Shown piece by piece: positions 45,651 to 56,740 of a stretch of DNA of 64,000 bases. Every line of letters starts with the position of its first letter. Position 1 is the first letter of the stretch. The translations under genes were made by a program, and so were the position numbers. Source of the DNA: Mesorhizobium sp. PAMC28654. GTDB taxonomy: Bacteria; Pseudomonadota; Alphaproteobacteria; Rhizobiales; Rhizobiaceae. The notes beneath the pieces were generated by a model, which saw only the letters and a program-made list of their open reading frames with translations, had not been told where the DNA came from and ran no database searches. The stretch spans positions 6,619,001 through 6,683,000 of the forward strand of contig NZ_CP085135.1 in assembly GCF_020616515.1 (NCBI RefSeq), given 5' to 3'.

Positions 45651-46916
45651 TTGTCCCGGCCAATTCGGCTTTGGGGGATTGGCATTTCTTACGACATCGC
45701 AATTGCCGGCGCCGGCCCTGCAGGGCTTGCCGCGGCGCTCTACCTGAAGCGCGCTGGACATCGGGTTACGGTGTTCGAGCGCTTTGACGAACCGAAGCCG
45801 GTGGGATCCGGGCTGATCCTGCAGCCGACCGGCTTGACCGTGCTTGCCGATCTCGGCCTGCTCGACGCCATCCTTGCATTGGGCAGCCGGATCGACCGCC
45901 TGCATGGCGCGGACGCCTCGACCGGCCGCACGGTCCTCGATGTGCGCTATGATGCGCAGCGTGGCGGCCGTTTCGGCCTGGCGGTGCACCGGGCGGCCTT
46001 GTTCGGCGTGCTCTTTCGCGCCGCGCAGCGCGAGGCGATTCCCATCGAGACAGGCGTCGAGATCGAGGCGCTGGAGGTTGGCGACCGGGCGACGCTGATC
46101 CGCGGCAACGGTCGAAGGGCTGGGCCGTTCGACCTTGTCGTTGACGCCAGCGGTTCGCGCTCGAAACTGCGGCAATGCGGGAACAATCCAAGCCAGCCCA
46201 AGCCGCTCACCTATGGCGCGTTCTGGGCGTCGCTAGGCTGGCGTGGCGAAGGTTTTGACAAACACGCACTGCTGCAGCGTTATGACAGGGCCAGCGTGAT
46301 GATTGGCGTGCTGCCGATCGGCCGGCCTGAACCGGACGCGGAGACAATGGCAGCCTTTTTCTGGAGCCTGAAGCCGGCGGACGCCGAACAGGTGCGGGCG
46401 GCAGGTCTCGATTCCTGGAAGGAGAGGGTGGTCGGGCTGTGGCCGCAATGCGAGGCTTTCACCAGCCAGATCGACAGCTTCGACCAACTTTCACTGGCGC
46501 GCTACGGTCATCATACGATGAAGCTGCCGGCAGGACGGCGGCTGGCCGTCATCGGCGACGCCGCCCATTCGACCAGCCCGCAGCTCGGGCAAGGGGCGAA
46601 CATGGCGCTGCTCGATGCCGCGGCCCTCAGCCATGCGTTGGCTCGGACGGGCAGCATCGAGGCAGCACTTGAAGCCTATGCGAGGGCACGGCGCTGGCAT
46701 GTCCGAGTCTTTCAGGCGCTGTCGCTGGCGTTCACCCCGTTCTACCAGTCGGATTCCGTGGCGCTGCCCTTCATCCGTGACAGGCTGGTGGCGACGGTGG
46801 CCAAGATTCCGCCGGCGCCGCGATTCCTGGCCTCGATGGTGGCCGGCACCGTGATCGATCCGTTCAGGCGGATCGGGCTGAGCGAGGCGGTCTGGCCTGA
46901 TCGTCTTGGCGATTGA
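45651..46916 (+). CDS. FAD-dependent monooxygenase (class A)
   Basis: About 410-421 residues. GAGPAGLAAALYLKRAGH (FAD Rossmann), the DASGSRSKLR motif and GDAAHSTSPQLGQGANMALLDA (FAD ribityl). No ATG precedes the Rossmann motif: the only normal start in frame is TTG at 45651, and ATT at 45684 follows GGGGG. Substrate unknown. Its 3' end overlaps a convergent ribbon-helix-helix gene by 53 bp. Confidence 0.85.
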   Translation: MSRPIRLWGIGISYDIAIAGAGPAGLAAALYLKRAGHRVTVFERFDEPKPVGSGLILQPTGLTVLADLGLLDAILALGSRIDRLHGADASTGRTVLDVRYDAQRGGRFGLAVHRAALFGVLFRAAQREAIPIETGVEIEALEVGDRATLIRGNGRRAGPFDLVVDASGSRSKLRQCGNNPSQPKPLTYGAFWASLGWRGEGFDKHALLQRYDRASVMIGVLPIGRPEPDAETMAAFFWSLKPADAEQVRAAGLDSWKERVVGLWPQCEAFTSQIDSFDQLSLARYGHHTMKLPAGRRLAVIGDAAHSTSPQLGQGANMALLDAAALSHALARTGSIEAALEAYARARRWHVRVFQALSLAFTPFYQSDSVALPFIRDRLVATVAKIPPAPRFLASMVAGTVIDPFRRIGLSEAVWPDRLGD

Positions 46917-47334
46917 CGGCCGGAGACACGAGCCCATCTGTTGGAACCAGGCGTTCGTTGCTGACTGCCCAAACGGCCGGCTCTAATGGCGCCCTGCCGC
47001 GCTCGCGGCTGAGAATCGGGCCTGCGTTTAGTCCTGCGATCGGCTGGGATGGATCGATTGGAATGTCGCCCGTGAGCTGCAGATCGAGATAGCGGCCGCA
47101 GCATACCCGAAGGAACGAGGTGAAGTTGCCGAGGTCGTGTCCGGCTTCGATCGATTCATGGTAGAGCTTGGTGATGAGCTGGACGACATTCATGCCGTCG
47201 CGGCGGGCGATCTCCTCCAGCCGCGACCAGAAGAAGTTCTCCAGCCGCACACTTGTGACCATGCCGTCGATGCGCAGGGAACGCGTCGTGCTTTCCCAAA
47301 GGCTCACATTGGCCTTGATGAACAGTTCACACAT
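46864..47334 (-). CDS. ribbon-helix-helix domain protein
   Basis: 156 residues; the middle MVTSVRLENFFWSRLEEIARRDGMNVVQLITKLYHESIEAG is the RHH_4-type fold with a basic DNA-binding strand. Acts probably as a small regulator. A 3' portion lies under the end of the opposite-strand monooxygenase. Followed (upstream, on the same strand) by a PfpI gene 47 bp away. Confidence 0.82.
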   Translation of the reverse strand: MCELFIKANVSLWESTTRSLRIDGMVTSVRLENFFWSRLEEIARRDGMNVVQLITKLYHESIEAGHDLGNFTSFLRVCCGRYLDLQLTGDIPIDPSQPIAGLNAGPILSRERGRAPLEPAVWAVSNERLVPTDGLVSPAVNRQDDQARPPRSARSA

Positions 47335-47381
47335 GCTGGTCCTCCCGTCTGCCTAGTGAGCCCATGGTAGAGTGGAAGCGC

Positions 47382-47951
47382 CTAGGCCGCCAGAACCGCC
47401 ATGAACTGCCGCAGCCATGCCGGGTGCGCCGGCCATGCCGGGGCGGTGACCAGCTTCCCGTCGGTCACGGCATCATCGATGGCGATGTCGGCATAGATAC
47501 CGCCGGCGAGTTCGACGTCGGGACGACAGGCGGGATAGGCCGAGCACGTACGCCCTTTCAGGACACCGCTCGCGGCCAGCAGCTGCGCGGCGTGGCAGAC
47601 GGCGGCAACTGGCTTGTCGGCGTCGAAAAAGTGCCGGACCATGGCCAGCACCTTTGGATCGAGGCGCAGATATTCCGGTGCGCGTCCGCCGGGGATGACC
47701 AGCGCACCATAGGTTTCGACGCGGATGTCGTCGAAGGTGGCGTTGAGCGTGAAGTTGTGGCCGCGTTTTTCCGAGTAGGTCTGTGCACCTTCAAAATCGT
47801 GGATCGACGTGGCGATGCTGTCGCCGGCCTTTTTGCCCGGGCAGACGGCATGCACGCTGTACCCGCAAGCGAGCAAGGTCTGGAACGGGACCATGGTCTC
47901 ATAGTCCTCGGCGTAGTCGCCCGTGATCATCAGAATTCTGGTATCCTGCAT
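47382..47951 (-). CDS. DJ-1/PfpI-family protein
   Basis: 189 residues; [17 protein letters not shown] holds the nucleophile Cys with the His next to it, [13 protein letters not shown] gives the oxyanion region. Members include proteases and glyoxalases; assay needed. GGGAGGAAACAAG precedes the ATG at 47951; the frame upstream adds ten residues. Confidence 0.88.
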   Translation of the reverse strand: MQDTRILMITGDYAEDYETMVPFQTLLACGYSVHAVCPGKKAGDSIATSIHDFEGAQTYSEKRGHNFTLNATFDDIRVETYGALVIPGGRAPEYLRLDPKVLAMVRHFFDADKPVAAVCHAAQLLAASGVLKGRTCSAYPACRPDVELAGGIYADIAIDDAVTDGKLVTAPAWPAHPAWLRQFMAVLAA

Positions 47952-48083
47952 CTTGTTTCCTCCCGACAACAAAGCAGCCAAACCTTAGCGCAGAGGCATG
48001 CCGGGCAGGTATTATGCGTCTACTACCTGCGTCTTTTTCCGCATCACCCCTTGCGCATCGGGCTGGATTGCGCAATATGCCGA

Positions 48084-48098
48084 ACCGTAACGTACGGT
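48084..48098. promoter_or_regulatory. palindrome upstream of TetR gene
   Basis: ACCGTAACGTACGGT: 6-bp perfect arms with ACG centre, 17 bp before the TetR start. A plausible self-operator; overlaps further TACGG repeats. Confidence 0.5.
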
Positions 48099-48115
48099 AC
48101 GGCTCATGAGGCCGC

Positions 48116-48808
48116 ATGCGATCCGTCGTTGAGCAGGAAGAAAACGTGTTGCAGGCGAACCCCGACATCGACAACAACAGCGAGACGCTGACGGAGCGCC
48201 AGAAGGCCGTTCTGGATGCGGCCTTGCGGCTGCTGGTCGAGGAGGGCGATCAGCTGACCATGACCGCCGTGGCGCGGCGGGCAAGCTGCTCCAAGGAGAC
48301 GCTCTACAAATGGTTCGGCGATCGTGACGGCCTCTTGACGGCAACCGTCCAATGGCAGGCCTCCAAGGTGCGCGTGGCGCCTGTCGACGGCAGGGGGCTA
48401 GACCTTGCTTCGCTGACCGCGAGCCTGGAACGCTTCGCGTCGGACTGGCTGAGCGTCATCTCGAGCGACACCTCGATCGCGCTCAACCGTGTGGCGGTCG
48501 GTCATGCCGGTTCCGGCAAGGACAATCTTGGTGCCGTCGTGCTGGAGAATGGCCGCTTCGCGCTGGCTAGGCGGCTTAAGCCGGTACTGGAAGCCGGCAG
48601 GCAGGCAGGGTTCCTCGATTTTCCGGACGCCGAGACGGCGTTCCGGACCTTTTTCGGGCTGGTTGCCCGCGACGTGCAGATACGTCTGCTGCTCGGCGAC
48701 CGGCTGGAATTGACTGATGCGACAATCGGCGGCGACGCCGCCCGGGCGACGCAGCAGTTTCTCGCTCTTCATGGAGCAAAAACCGGCCGCAAGGCCTCCG
48801 ACTTATAA
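48116..48808 (+). CDS. TetR/AcrR-family regulator
   Basis: 230 residues. HTH at about 27-75 (ERQKAVLDAALRLLVEEGDQLTMTAVARRASCSKETLYKWFGDRDGL), C-terminal ligand domain with low similarity. It precedes ilvC by 18 bp on the same strand; that neighbourhood suggests co-transcription, but the link to branched-chain synthesis is only by position. Confidence 0.88.
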   Translation: MRSVVEQEENVLQANPDIDNNSETLTERQKAVLDAALRLLVEEGDQLTMTAVARRASCSKETLYKWFGDRDGLLTATVQWQASKVRVAPVDGRGLDLASLTASLERFASDWLSVISSDTSIALNRVAVGHAGSGKDNLGAVVLENGRFALARRLKPVLEAGRQAGFLDFPDAETAFRTFFGLVARDVQIRLLLGDRLELTDATIGGDAARATQQFLALHGAKTGRKASDL

Positions 48809-49939
<1,131 letters not shown>

Positions 49940-49970
49940 TTAATCCGCAATTTCACCCGGGTTGGACGAG

Positions 49971-50001
49971 AAAAGCCGGCGGAGCGATCCGCCGGCTTTT
50001 T
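49971..50001 (+). terminator. rho-independent terminator after ilvC
   Basis: AAAAGCCGGCGGA (49971-49983), GCGA loop, TCCGCCGGCTTTT (49988-50000) plus T. Thirteen-pair stem. Confidence 0.88.
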
Positions 50002-50082
50002 CACGCCAGGGTTGTCCCGTTACGGTACGATCATTCTGGCATGAATGTCGCTTTCGTTTGTGCCGGGACAACGGGGCGAGCG

Positions 50083-50358
50083 ATGAACATGATGGTTGGC
50101 GGCAAGGCGTTCGGCGAGCGCCGCGCGCAACGGCGACGGCGCGCCTTGAAGGGCGCCGTATTGCGCTTCAACAGGGGCTTTGGAGCGATGGAAGGCGTCG
50201 TACGCAACGAGTCCGAAAATGGTGCGCTGTTGAGCTTTGGCGACACAGCCGGCGTGCCGTCCGGATTCGATCTTGAGGTCAATGGTGCGGTGCGCAGTCG
50301 CGCCGCGCGTGTGCGGTGGCGTTCGATGACGCTTGTCGGTGTCGAATTCGTCGACTGA
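50083..50358 (+). CDS. PilZ domain protein (canonical motifs)
   Basis: 91 residues. The c-di-GMP motifs RxxxR (within RRAQRRRRALKG) and [D/N]xSxxG (NESENG) are both intact, so it probably binds c-di-GMP. The start at 50083 has GGGGCGAG upstream; an ATG at 50041 is in frame. Convergent with a second PilZ gene 9 bp away. Confidence 0.8.
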   Translation: MNMMVGGKAFGERRAQRRRRALKGAVLRFNRGFGAMEGVVRNESENGALLSFGDTAGVPSGFDLEVNGAVRSRAARVRWRSMTLVGVEFVD

Positions 50359-50367
50359 ACTCGCGGT

Positions 50368-50652
50368 TCAGCCGTAGTGCCAGTGCGGCTTTGGTTCGGT
50401 GCCGGTGAACTCCACGCCGACACGGTCCTCGTGGCGCCAGCGCACCACCGCCTTGTAGCCTATGCCATCTGTTGGGACGTAGAGCAGGAATTCCTCGGGC
50501 ACACGCGCGTCGATCGACACTTTCAGTTCCGCGCCGCCGGCATGCATGTTGCGCACCGTGCATTTGACTTCGGAATTGGCGATGCCGGTGAGGATCGTCG
50601 CGCCCTTGAGGACGCGTTGCCTGCGCTTGTCTCTGTTTTCGTCGTCGGCCAT
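50368..50652 (-). CDS. PilZ domain protein (degenerate second motif)
   Basis: 94 residues. The Arg motif (RDKRRQRVLKG) is present but the second motif reads NMHAGG, with His in place of Ser. It may bind c-di-GMP poorly or not at all. Convergent partner of the PilZ gene at 50083. Confidence 0.84.
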   Translation of the reverse strand: MADDENRDKRRQRVLKGATILTGIANSEVKCTVRNMHAGGAELKVSIDARVPEEFLLYVPTDGIGYKAVVRWRHEDRVGVEFTGTEPKPHWHYG

Positions 50653-50786
50653 CGCGCAAATTCCAGGCGATCGTCGCAGTCAGCTGGCTTGATCCGGAAG
50701 ATGCATAGGCCTGCCAGATAAACAGAGCGTTATCGCCGATGGCGACGAAGAGTCCTGCCCTATGCCAGCGGAAGCTGAGCCAAACA

Positions 50787-50818
50787 AAAACGGCGCCGCG
50801 TTGCGCGGCGCCGTTTGG
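50787..50818 (-). terminator. terminator downstream of the BA14K gene
   Basis: CGGCGCCGCG (50791-50800), TTG, CGCGGCGCCG (50804-50813). On the minus strand the stem is followed by TTTTTG. Ten-pair stem. Confidence 0.85.
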
Positions 50819-50834
50819 CATTCATCAGGCACGC

Positions 50835-51353
50835 TCAGCTATAGGGCGAATAGCACTGCTGGCGTGGGCCATTGTAGGGCTGGAAGGTATTGTCATAAGC
50901 GCGATACGACCGATAGCGGTTGTAGCACCACTGGACGTGCGCACTGGAGAGCCGCCCTGCACGATAGTAACGGCGAGGTGGCGGTGCATCGTAGTAGCCA
51001 TTGTTGAGGGCGGCACCGAGGCCCAGACCCAAGCCCAGCCCGAGGATCGCCGCGCCGCCGTCATCATAATAGCCGCCGCCGCCATAGTATCGGCCATGAC
51101 CGCGCCAGTGGCGGCGACCGTTCCAGTTTCCGCCGCCGTTCCAATGCCGGCCATTGTTGTGCCGCCACTGCCAGTTTCCGCCGCTGTTGCCAGCGCCATC
51201 GCGCACCGGCACGACCTCAGACGACGCCGCAGCCGCCGGAAGGGGTACATTAGGTTGGATGATGGGGCCGGCCATCGATGGTGCGGAAAGGCCGGATATG
51301 ACACCCAGGGCCAAAAGCCCTGATCTGACAGTCGAAGAAAAGAGCGAAGTCAT
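50835..51353 (-). CDS. BA14K family exported protein
   Basis: 172 residues: signal peptide of about 29 residues ([20 protein letters not shown] then SAPSMAG), a Gly/Asn/Tyr-rich low-complexity middle, a Gly-Leu-rich membrane-like segment, and the family C-terminus with [19 protein letters not shown] and two Cys. BA14K proteins are small immunoreactive surface proteins of Brucella and relatives; lectin-like role proposed. GGAGAG precedes the ATG at 51353. Confidence 0.85.
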   Translation of the reverse strand: MTSLFSSTVRSGLLALGVISGLSAPSMAGPIIQPNVPLPAAAASSEVVPVRDGAGNSGGNWQWRHNNGRHWNGGGNWNGRRHWRGHGRYYGGGGYYDDGGAAILGLGLGLGLGAALNNGYYDAPPPRRYYRAGRLSSAHVQWCYNRYRSYRAYDNTFQPYNGPRQQCYSPYS

Positions 51354-51547
51354 TGCAACTCTCCAAAAATATACAGGCCCCACGCCTACCCTGGGAAGGG
51401 CCATGAAAGTGAACGTTTGGATCTGAACGGAGGATGAACGCAAAGGTTCCATCAACCATGACGGGAAAACCGTCAGGACCAATCGATGCCTGCGGACTGG
51501 CCCTGCGCTCTTGTTTTCCCCGTCGCTTGCGGGCAAAGCTCCTCGCC

Positions 51548-52660
51548 ATGTCGCTGCGCCTTGCCACCTTCAATGTCGAGAACCTGATGAACAGGTTCGA
51601 TTTTTCTGGATATCGCAACCAACTCAACGAAGACCGCACGCTGGCGCTTTTCGATATCCAGAGCGAGGCCGAATACAGGATGCTGGAGCAGGCCCGCGCG
51701 ATTTCGCAGTCCGACGACACGCGGCAGCTGACGGCGCTGGCGATCGCGGCCACCCGCGCCGACATCATCTGCATGCAGGAGGTTGATAATATCGAGGCGC
51801 TGAAGGCCTTCGAATATGGCTATCTGTTCAAGATGGTGGGGCAGGGCTACCGCCAGAAATACACCACGGCCGGCAATGATTCGCGCGGCATCGACGTCGC
51901 CGTCATGATGCGCAACGAGACCGCGCAGGGCCAGCCCATCGAGTTCGTGCGCATGACCAGCCATGCCTATGTCACCTACGAGCAGTTCGGCTTGCATACG
52001 CCGGAGCTAGAGGCACTCGGCAACCAGGCCAATGAACGTATCTTCCGGCGCGACTGCCTGGAGATCGACGTGACCGTCGGCGGCGCGCCGCTGACGGTCT
52101 ACCTCGTGCATTTCAAGTCGATGGGATCGCCCCGCAACGGGCTGGACGGGCGCGAGGCGACGATGCCGGTGCGCATCGCCGAGGCGCAGGCCGTGCGGCG
52201 CATCATCGAGGACCGCTTTGGTGGGGAGCATGCCGCCGACAAGCGCTGGGCGATCTGCGGCGACATGAACGATTACCGGCAGCGCGTAAAGGTCGCCGGC
52301 GATTCCATCGATGGCTACCGTTTCGAGGTGGTCAACGAGGATCAATCCTGCATCAATGTGCTCACTGCCGGCGGGTTTTGCGAAAACGTGGTCGAACGGC
52401 GGCCGGAAATGAACCGCTGGACATTCTACCATACGCGCGGCCCCGAAGAGCGGCATCTGTGCCAGCTCGACTACATCCTGCTGTCGAAGGGACTGGCCGC
52501 CAGGAATACGACCGCCGTGCCCGACATCATCCGCAACGGCCAGCCATGGCGCACCATCTTCCCGGCGGGCCAGGAGGTGGAACGCTTTCCGCGCGCCGGC
52601 TGGGACCGGCCGAAGGCGTCGGACCATTGTCCGGTGGTGATTGGCCTGGACATGGCCTGA
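51548..52660 (+). CDS. endonuclease/exonuclease/phosphatase-family hydrolase
   Basis: 370 residues, DNase I-like fold. [14 protein letters not shown] opens with the metal-binding Asn, ICMQEVDN has the Glu, ICGDMNDY the Asp/Asn pair, and [12 protein letters not shown] the catalytic Asp-His at the end. Substrate could be nucleic acid or phosphate ester. The start at 51548 is chosen because the upstream frame (to 51434) is unlike the family. A Nudix gene follows after 20 bp. Confidence 0.86.
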   Translation: MSLRLATFNVENLMNRFDFSGYRNQLNEDRTLALFDIQSEAEYRMLEQARAISQSDDTRQLTALAIAATRADIICMQEVDNIEALKAFEYGYLFKMVGQGYRQKYTTAGNDSRGIDVAVMMRNETAQGQPIEFVRMTSHAYVTYEQFGLHTPELEALGNQANERIFRRDCLEIDVTVGGAPLTVYLVHFKSMGSPRNGLDGREATMPVRIAEAQAVRRIIEDRFGGEHAADKRWAICGDMNDYRQRVKVAGDSIDGYRFEVVNEDQSCINVLTAGGFCENVVERRPEMNRWTFYHTRGPEERHLCQLDYILLSKGLAARNTTAVPDIIRNGQPWRTIFPAGQEVERFPRAGWDRPKASDHCPVVIGLDMA

Positions 52661-52680
52661 CAAGCGGACAGAGGATGCCC

Positions 52681-53397
52681 ATGAGCTTCGACCTGCCGCG
52701 CAATGTCATTTTCCCCGTCGATGCCATCGATGTCCGGCTCGATCCCTTTCCACATCCGTTCGCGCTCGCCAACGAACAAGCAATCGCCGAAAACTGGCAG
52801 CGCGAGATAGCAGCCAATCCGGCGCTGTTCGACGGCACGGTGGTGCTGCTCTCCGAACTTGCCTACCGGGGCAATCGCCTCGTCGGCCGCTGTCACGCGG
52901 TCAACTACTCGACGTTCATGCTGTGGCGTAAGCGGCGCGGGAATTCGGGCGCCGAGCATGCCTATGCCCATGCGATGCTGGTTGCCGGCGACAACGCATT
53001 GGTGGCGATCCGCATGGCCGCGCATACGGTCAATGCCGGCCGCGTCTATTTCGCCGCCGGCTCGTTCGAGCCGATCGATTTTCGCGACGGGCTTGTCGAT
53101 GTCGACTTCAATATGATCCGCGAGGTGCGCGAGGAGACCGGCCTGGACCTGACGGATGCCGAACGCGGCAAACGCTGGCACGCGCTGTCGACTTCAAGCG
53201 GCACGGTCATCTTCCGCCGCTATCACGACACGGCCTCCGCCGACGAGATCGCAAGCCGCATCAGCGCCTTCGTTGCGACCGAGGAGCAGCCGGAGATCGA
53301 TGGTCCCGTGATCATCCGCGATGCCGACGACCTGCCGGAGGGGCTGATGGGACATATGAAGCCACTGGTCGAGTGGCACTTCGCGGGTACTAACTAG
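52681..53397 (+). CDS. Nudix-family hydrolase
   Basis: 238 residues. The Nudix core REVREETGL is present at about residues 142-150, with a Gly-rich approach GSFEPIDFRDGLVDV. The usual upstream Glu/Gly spacing is not fully matched, so activity class is open. GAGG precedes the ATG at 52681. Probably co-transcribed with the EEP hydrolase. Confidence 0.82.
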   Translation: MSFDLPRNVIFPVDAIDVRLDPFPHPFALANEQAIAENWQREIAANPALFDGTVVLLSELAYRGNRLVGRCHAVNYSTFMLWRKRRGNSGAEHAYAHAMLVAGDNALVAIRMAAHTVNAGRVYFAAGSFEPIDFRDGLVDVDFNMIREVREETGLDLTDAERGKRWHALSTSSGTVIFRRYHDTASADEIASRISAFVATEEQPEIDGPVIIRDADDLPEGLMGHMKPLVEWHFAGTN

Positions 53398-53408
53398 GCT
53401 GTCGCTTG

Positions 53409-54626
53409 CTACTCGTGCCGCAGCGCGTCGATCGGGTCGAGGCGGGCGCCGCGCAGGGCCGGGAAGAAGCCGAACACCATGCCGATCAGCGCCGAAAAGC
53501 CGACGGCGAGCAGGATGACCGCCGGGCTTGGCGCGAAGGGGATAGACAGCATCAGCGAGGCCAGCCCAGCCAGCGACAGGCCGATCAGGATACCGATGAT
53601 GCCGCCGAGCAGCGACAGCACCGTGGCCTCGACCAGGAACTGGATGAGGATGTGCTTCTCATGCGCGCCGATGGCGAGCCGGATGCCGATCTCGCGCGTG
53701 CGTTCGGTCACCGAGACCAGCATGATGTTCATGATGCCTATGCCGCCGACGAGCAGGCTGACGCCGGCGACGGCGCCCAGCATGCCGGTCATGGTGGTGG
53801 TGGCGCTGGCCATGGCGTCGGCGATCTGGGTCATGTCACGGATGGCGAAATCGCTCTCGCGGTCGGGCGTGATGTGCCTGGCGTCGCGCAATATGTCCTC
53901 GACGCGTGGCTGCAATTCCGTCGTCGGGGTCTGGTCATCGGCGGCGACATAGATGTTGTCGATGTTGCGGTTGCCGGCAACGCGGCGCTGATAGGCCTGC
54001 AGCGGCATCAGCACGATGTTGTCCTGGTCCTGGCCAAAGCCGGTATAGCCCTTCGGCTCCAGCAGGCCGATGATCTTGCAGGAGGTGCGGTTGACGCGGA
54101 TGATCTCGCCTTCCGGGTCGCCTGCGCCGAAGAATTGCTGGCGCACTGTTTCGCCGATCAGGCAGACGCCGGTGCCGGAGCGGGTTTCCGAATCGCTGAA
54201 CGGGCGACCCGAGACGAGCTTCCAGTCACGGGCATCAAGATAGGCGCTGGTGGTGCCGGTGACGCCGGATGTCAGGCTTTCCGTGCCGAAGATGACGCGG
54301 ACCTGCTTTTGCGAGGCCGGGGCGATGGCGCGCGCGCCGGTGAGGTGGGTGACAAGGGCCGTCACGTCCTTCTCGGCGAGCGGACGCACCACCTGGTCGA
54401 GCCCTCCCGGCCCGCCAGGGCCGGCGGGCCGACCGGAGCGGATCACCAGAAGGTTGCTGCCGAGCTTGGCGATGTCGGCCTTGACCTTTTCCGTGGTGCC
54501 GGAGCCGATGGTCAGCATGGCAATGACGGCGGCGACGCCGATGACGATGCCAAGCAGCGTCAGGAATGAGCGCAGCACGTTGCGGCGGACCGAGCGTAGC
54601 GAAAGGCGGACGGTTTCCCAGATCAT
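53409..54626 (-). CDS. MacB-like ABC transporter permease
   Basis: 405 residues: TM1 at the N-terminus (RSFLTLLGIVIGVAAVIAML), a large periplasmic domain (about 45-270), and three C-terminal membrane segments with the FtsX signature around EIGIRLAIGAHEKHILIQFL. In MacB the ATPase and permease are fused; here they are two genes. Start overlaps the ATPase stop (ATGA). Confidence 0.92.
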   Translation of the reverse strand: MIWETVRLSLRSVRRNVLRSFLTLLGIVIGVAAVIAMLTIGSGTTEKVKADIAKLGSNLLVIRSGRPAGPGGPGGLDQVVRPLAEKDVTALVTHLTGARAIAPASQKQVRVIFGTESLTSGVTGTTSAYLDARDWKLVSGRPFSDSETRSGTGVCLIGETVRQQFFGAGDPEGEIIRVNRTSCKIIGLLEPKGYTGFGQDQDNIVLMPLQAYQRRVAGNRNIDNIYVAADDQTPTTELQPRVEDILRDARHITPDRESDFAIRDMTQIADAMASATTTMTGMLGAVAGVSLLVGGIGIMNIMLVSVTERTREIGIRLAIGAHEKHILIQFLVEATVLSLLGGIIGILIGLSLAGLASLMLSIPFAPSPAVILLAVGFSALIGMVFGFFPALRGARLDPIDALRHE

Positions 54627-55333
54627 GATTGGGCCATCTCCGCGTTCCTTGTGTCGGAGGCGACGTGGCCGTCGAGGAAGCGGATCGTGCGTCCGGCGTA
54701 GTCAGCCACATCGGGTTCATGTGTGACCATGGCGATGGTCAGGCCAAGCTCCTGGTTCAGCCGCGTCAGCAGTTCCATGATCTCATGCGTGCGGGCTGTG
54801 TCGAGGTTGCCGGTCGGCTCGTCGGCGACCAGAAGGGTCGGGCGGGTTACGATGGCGCGCGCGATCGCCACGCGCTGCTGCTGGCCGCCGGAAAGTTCGG
54901 CCGGCGTGTGGTGCTCGCGGCCGACAAGGCCCACCTCCGCCAGTGCTTCCATGGCGAGCGCTCGGCGCTCGCCGGCGGAAACGCCGCGGTAGATCAGCGG
55001 CAGTTCGACATTTTCCGCCGCCGTGGTGCGCGGCAGGAGGTTGTAGCCCTGGAAGACGAAGCCGATGTAGAGGTTGCGCAGCATGGCACGGCGGTTGCGG
55101 TCGAGCCGGCCTGCATCCAGTCCCATGAAGCTGTAGGTTCCGGCCGTCGGCGTGTCGAGGCAGCCGATGATGTTCATCGCCGTCGACTTGCCCGAACCGG
55201 AGGGGCCCATGATGGCGACGAACTCGCTGCGCCGGATGGCAAGGTCGACGCCGGCCAGCGCATGGACGCGGGCCTCGCCCTGGCCATAGCTCTTCCAGAC
55301 CCTGTCGAAGGTGATGAGCACCGGATCAGCCAC
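54623..55333 (-). CDS. MacB/LolD-like ABC ATPase
   Basis: 236 residues, GTG start. Walker [10 protein letters not shown], signature LSGGQQQR, Walker [14 protein letters not shown]-loop VTHE. It energises the permease; 4 bp after the adaptor gene. Confidence 0.93.
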   Translation of the reverse strand: MADPVLITFDRVWKSYGQGEARVHALAGVDLAIRRSEFVAIMGPSGSGKSTAMNIIGCLDTPTAGTYSFMGLDAGRLDRNRRAMLRNLYIGFVFQGYNLLPRTTAAENVELPLIYRGVSAGERRALAMEALAEVGLVGREHHTPAELSGGQQQRVAIARAIVTRPTLLVADEPTGNLDTARTHEIMELLTRLNQELGLTIAMVTHEPDVADYAGRTIRFLDGHVASDTRNAEMAQS

Positions 55334-55337
55334 GGTG

Positions 55338-56627
55338 TCAGCTTCTCGGCTGGGATGCGGTGATGATCTGCGCGCCCTCGTCGAGACCCGAAGTGATCTC
55401 GGTCAATTCGCCATCCGTGGAACCGATCTTGACGCTGACCGGGCGGGGGTTGCCATTGTCCAATACGTAGAGCGTTCGCGACCCATCGGTTGGCGCCTTG
55501 GACTGGGGTTGGCGGTTGCCACCGGGCCGTCTCATGCCGCCGGTGAACAGGTCGCTGAAGTTCCAGCCGCGTGCCGCCTGCTGCGTCGGCCTGTAGCGGA
55601 ACGCCGAGGCCGGCACGGTGAGCACGCCCTTGGCCTGCTTCGTCACGACGGAAACGGTGGCTGTCATGCCGGGCCGCAGCAAAAGCTCGCCATTGTCGAC
55701 GTCGAACCGCGCGTCATAGGTGACGACGCCGTCGGTGGTGACCGATGCATAGGAGATGTCGCGGATTTCCGCGTTGAATGGCCGTTCCGGGAAGGCATCG
55801 ACGGTGAAGCGCGCGTGCTGGCCGCGCTTGACCGCGCCGATATCGGCTTCGTCGACGGCGGCCTTGAGCTCCATGTTCCTTAGATCGGCGGCGATGATGA
55901 ACAAAACCGGCGCCTGCAGCGACGAGGCGACCGTCTGGCCAGGATCGACCGAGCGCGTGAGCACAATGCCGTCGATGGGCGCATAGATGGTGCTCTTGGC
56001 GAAATCGGTCTGCTGCGCCTTCAGGTCCGCCCTGGCGATGGCGAGGCTGGCTTCGGCACTGTCGAGCGCCGCCTTGGCGCGGTCACGCGTGGCGGTCGCC
56101 GCTTCAAGCGACTGGTTGGTCGCCATGCCGCGTCTTGTGAGTTCGGTGGCGCGCACAAGTGCCGCCTCGTTCTCCTTCAAAGTGACGGTGGCGTCCTCGA
56201 GATTGGCGGCGGCCGCCTTGGCGGAGGCCTCGGCGCGTTCGATCTGGACCTCAAGCTTGGACGTATCGAGCGCCGCCAGCACGTCGCCCTTCCTGACCTG
56301 CTGGTTCTCCTTGGCCGCGACCGAGCGGATCACGCCGGAGAGTTCGCTGGAAATGTCGACCTGGGTGAGGGGCTGCAGCGTTCCGGTGGCGGATACCTCG
56401 ACCGTCAAGTCGGCGAGCGAGGCGGAAATCGTGGTGTAATCGATCTTGGCGGGAGATGCCGCATACCACTGGTAGCTGGCGACGCCCGCGATCATGACGG
56501 CAAGCGCGAGCACGGCGTAAAGCCAGCCACGCCTCCGCTTCCGGCTCAGACCTTTGCGGTCGAGCCCTAGTGCGGTCTCTATGGCGGAATCCGATTCCGC
56601 CTTTGGCGGATTGACAATCTGGTCCAC
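55338..56627 (-). CDS. MacA-like periplasmic adaptor
   Basis: 429 residues, GTG start. Basic N-terminus RKGLSRKRRRG then one membrane helix (WLYAVLALAVMIAGVASYQWY), lipoyl halves VDISSELSGVIRSVAAKENQQVRKGDVLAALDT and FAKSTIYAPIDGIVLTR with a long coiled hairpin, and a C-terminal barrel. First gene of the adaptor-ATPase-permease operon. No outer-membrane channel is adjacent. Confidence 0.92.
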   Translation of the reverse strand: MDQIVNPPKAESDSAIETALGLDRKGLSRKRRRGWLYAVLALAVMIAGVASYQWYAASPAKIDYTTISASLADLTVEVSATGTLQPLTQVDISSELSGVIRSVAAKENQQVRKGDVLAALDTSKLEVQIERAEASAKAAAANLEDATVTLKENEAALVRATELTRRGMATNQSLEAATATRDRAKAALDSAEASLAIARADLKAQQTDFAKSTIYAPIDGIVLTRSVDPGQTVASSLQAPVLFIIAADLRNMELKAAVDEADIGAVKRGQHARFTVDAFPERPFNAEIRDISYASVTTDGVVTYDARFDVDNGELLLRPGMTATVSVVTKQAKGVLTVPASAFRYRPTQQAARGWNFSDLFTGGMRRPGGNRQPQSKAPTDGSRTLYVLDNGNPRPVSVKIGSTDGELTEITSGLDEGAQIITASQPRS

Positions 56628-56740
56628 GCCGGACCCCTATAATATGTGTTGTGTCCCTATGCCCTGACACATCAGGCCTCGGGACCGTAATTTCAAATTA
56701 AATTTCACCCATGTTGGGATTCACGCAGAGGACATCGCAG

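Noticed and set aside
50368..50652. Short ORF as a shadow
   Set aside because: It has PilZ motifs and family length, so it was kept as a gene; the plus-strand frame over it was discarded.
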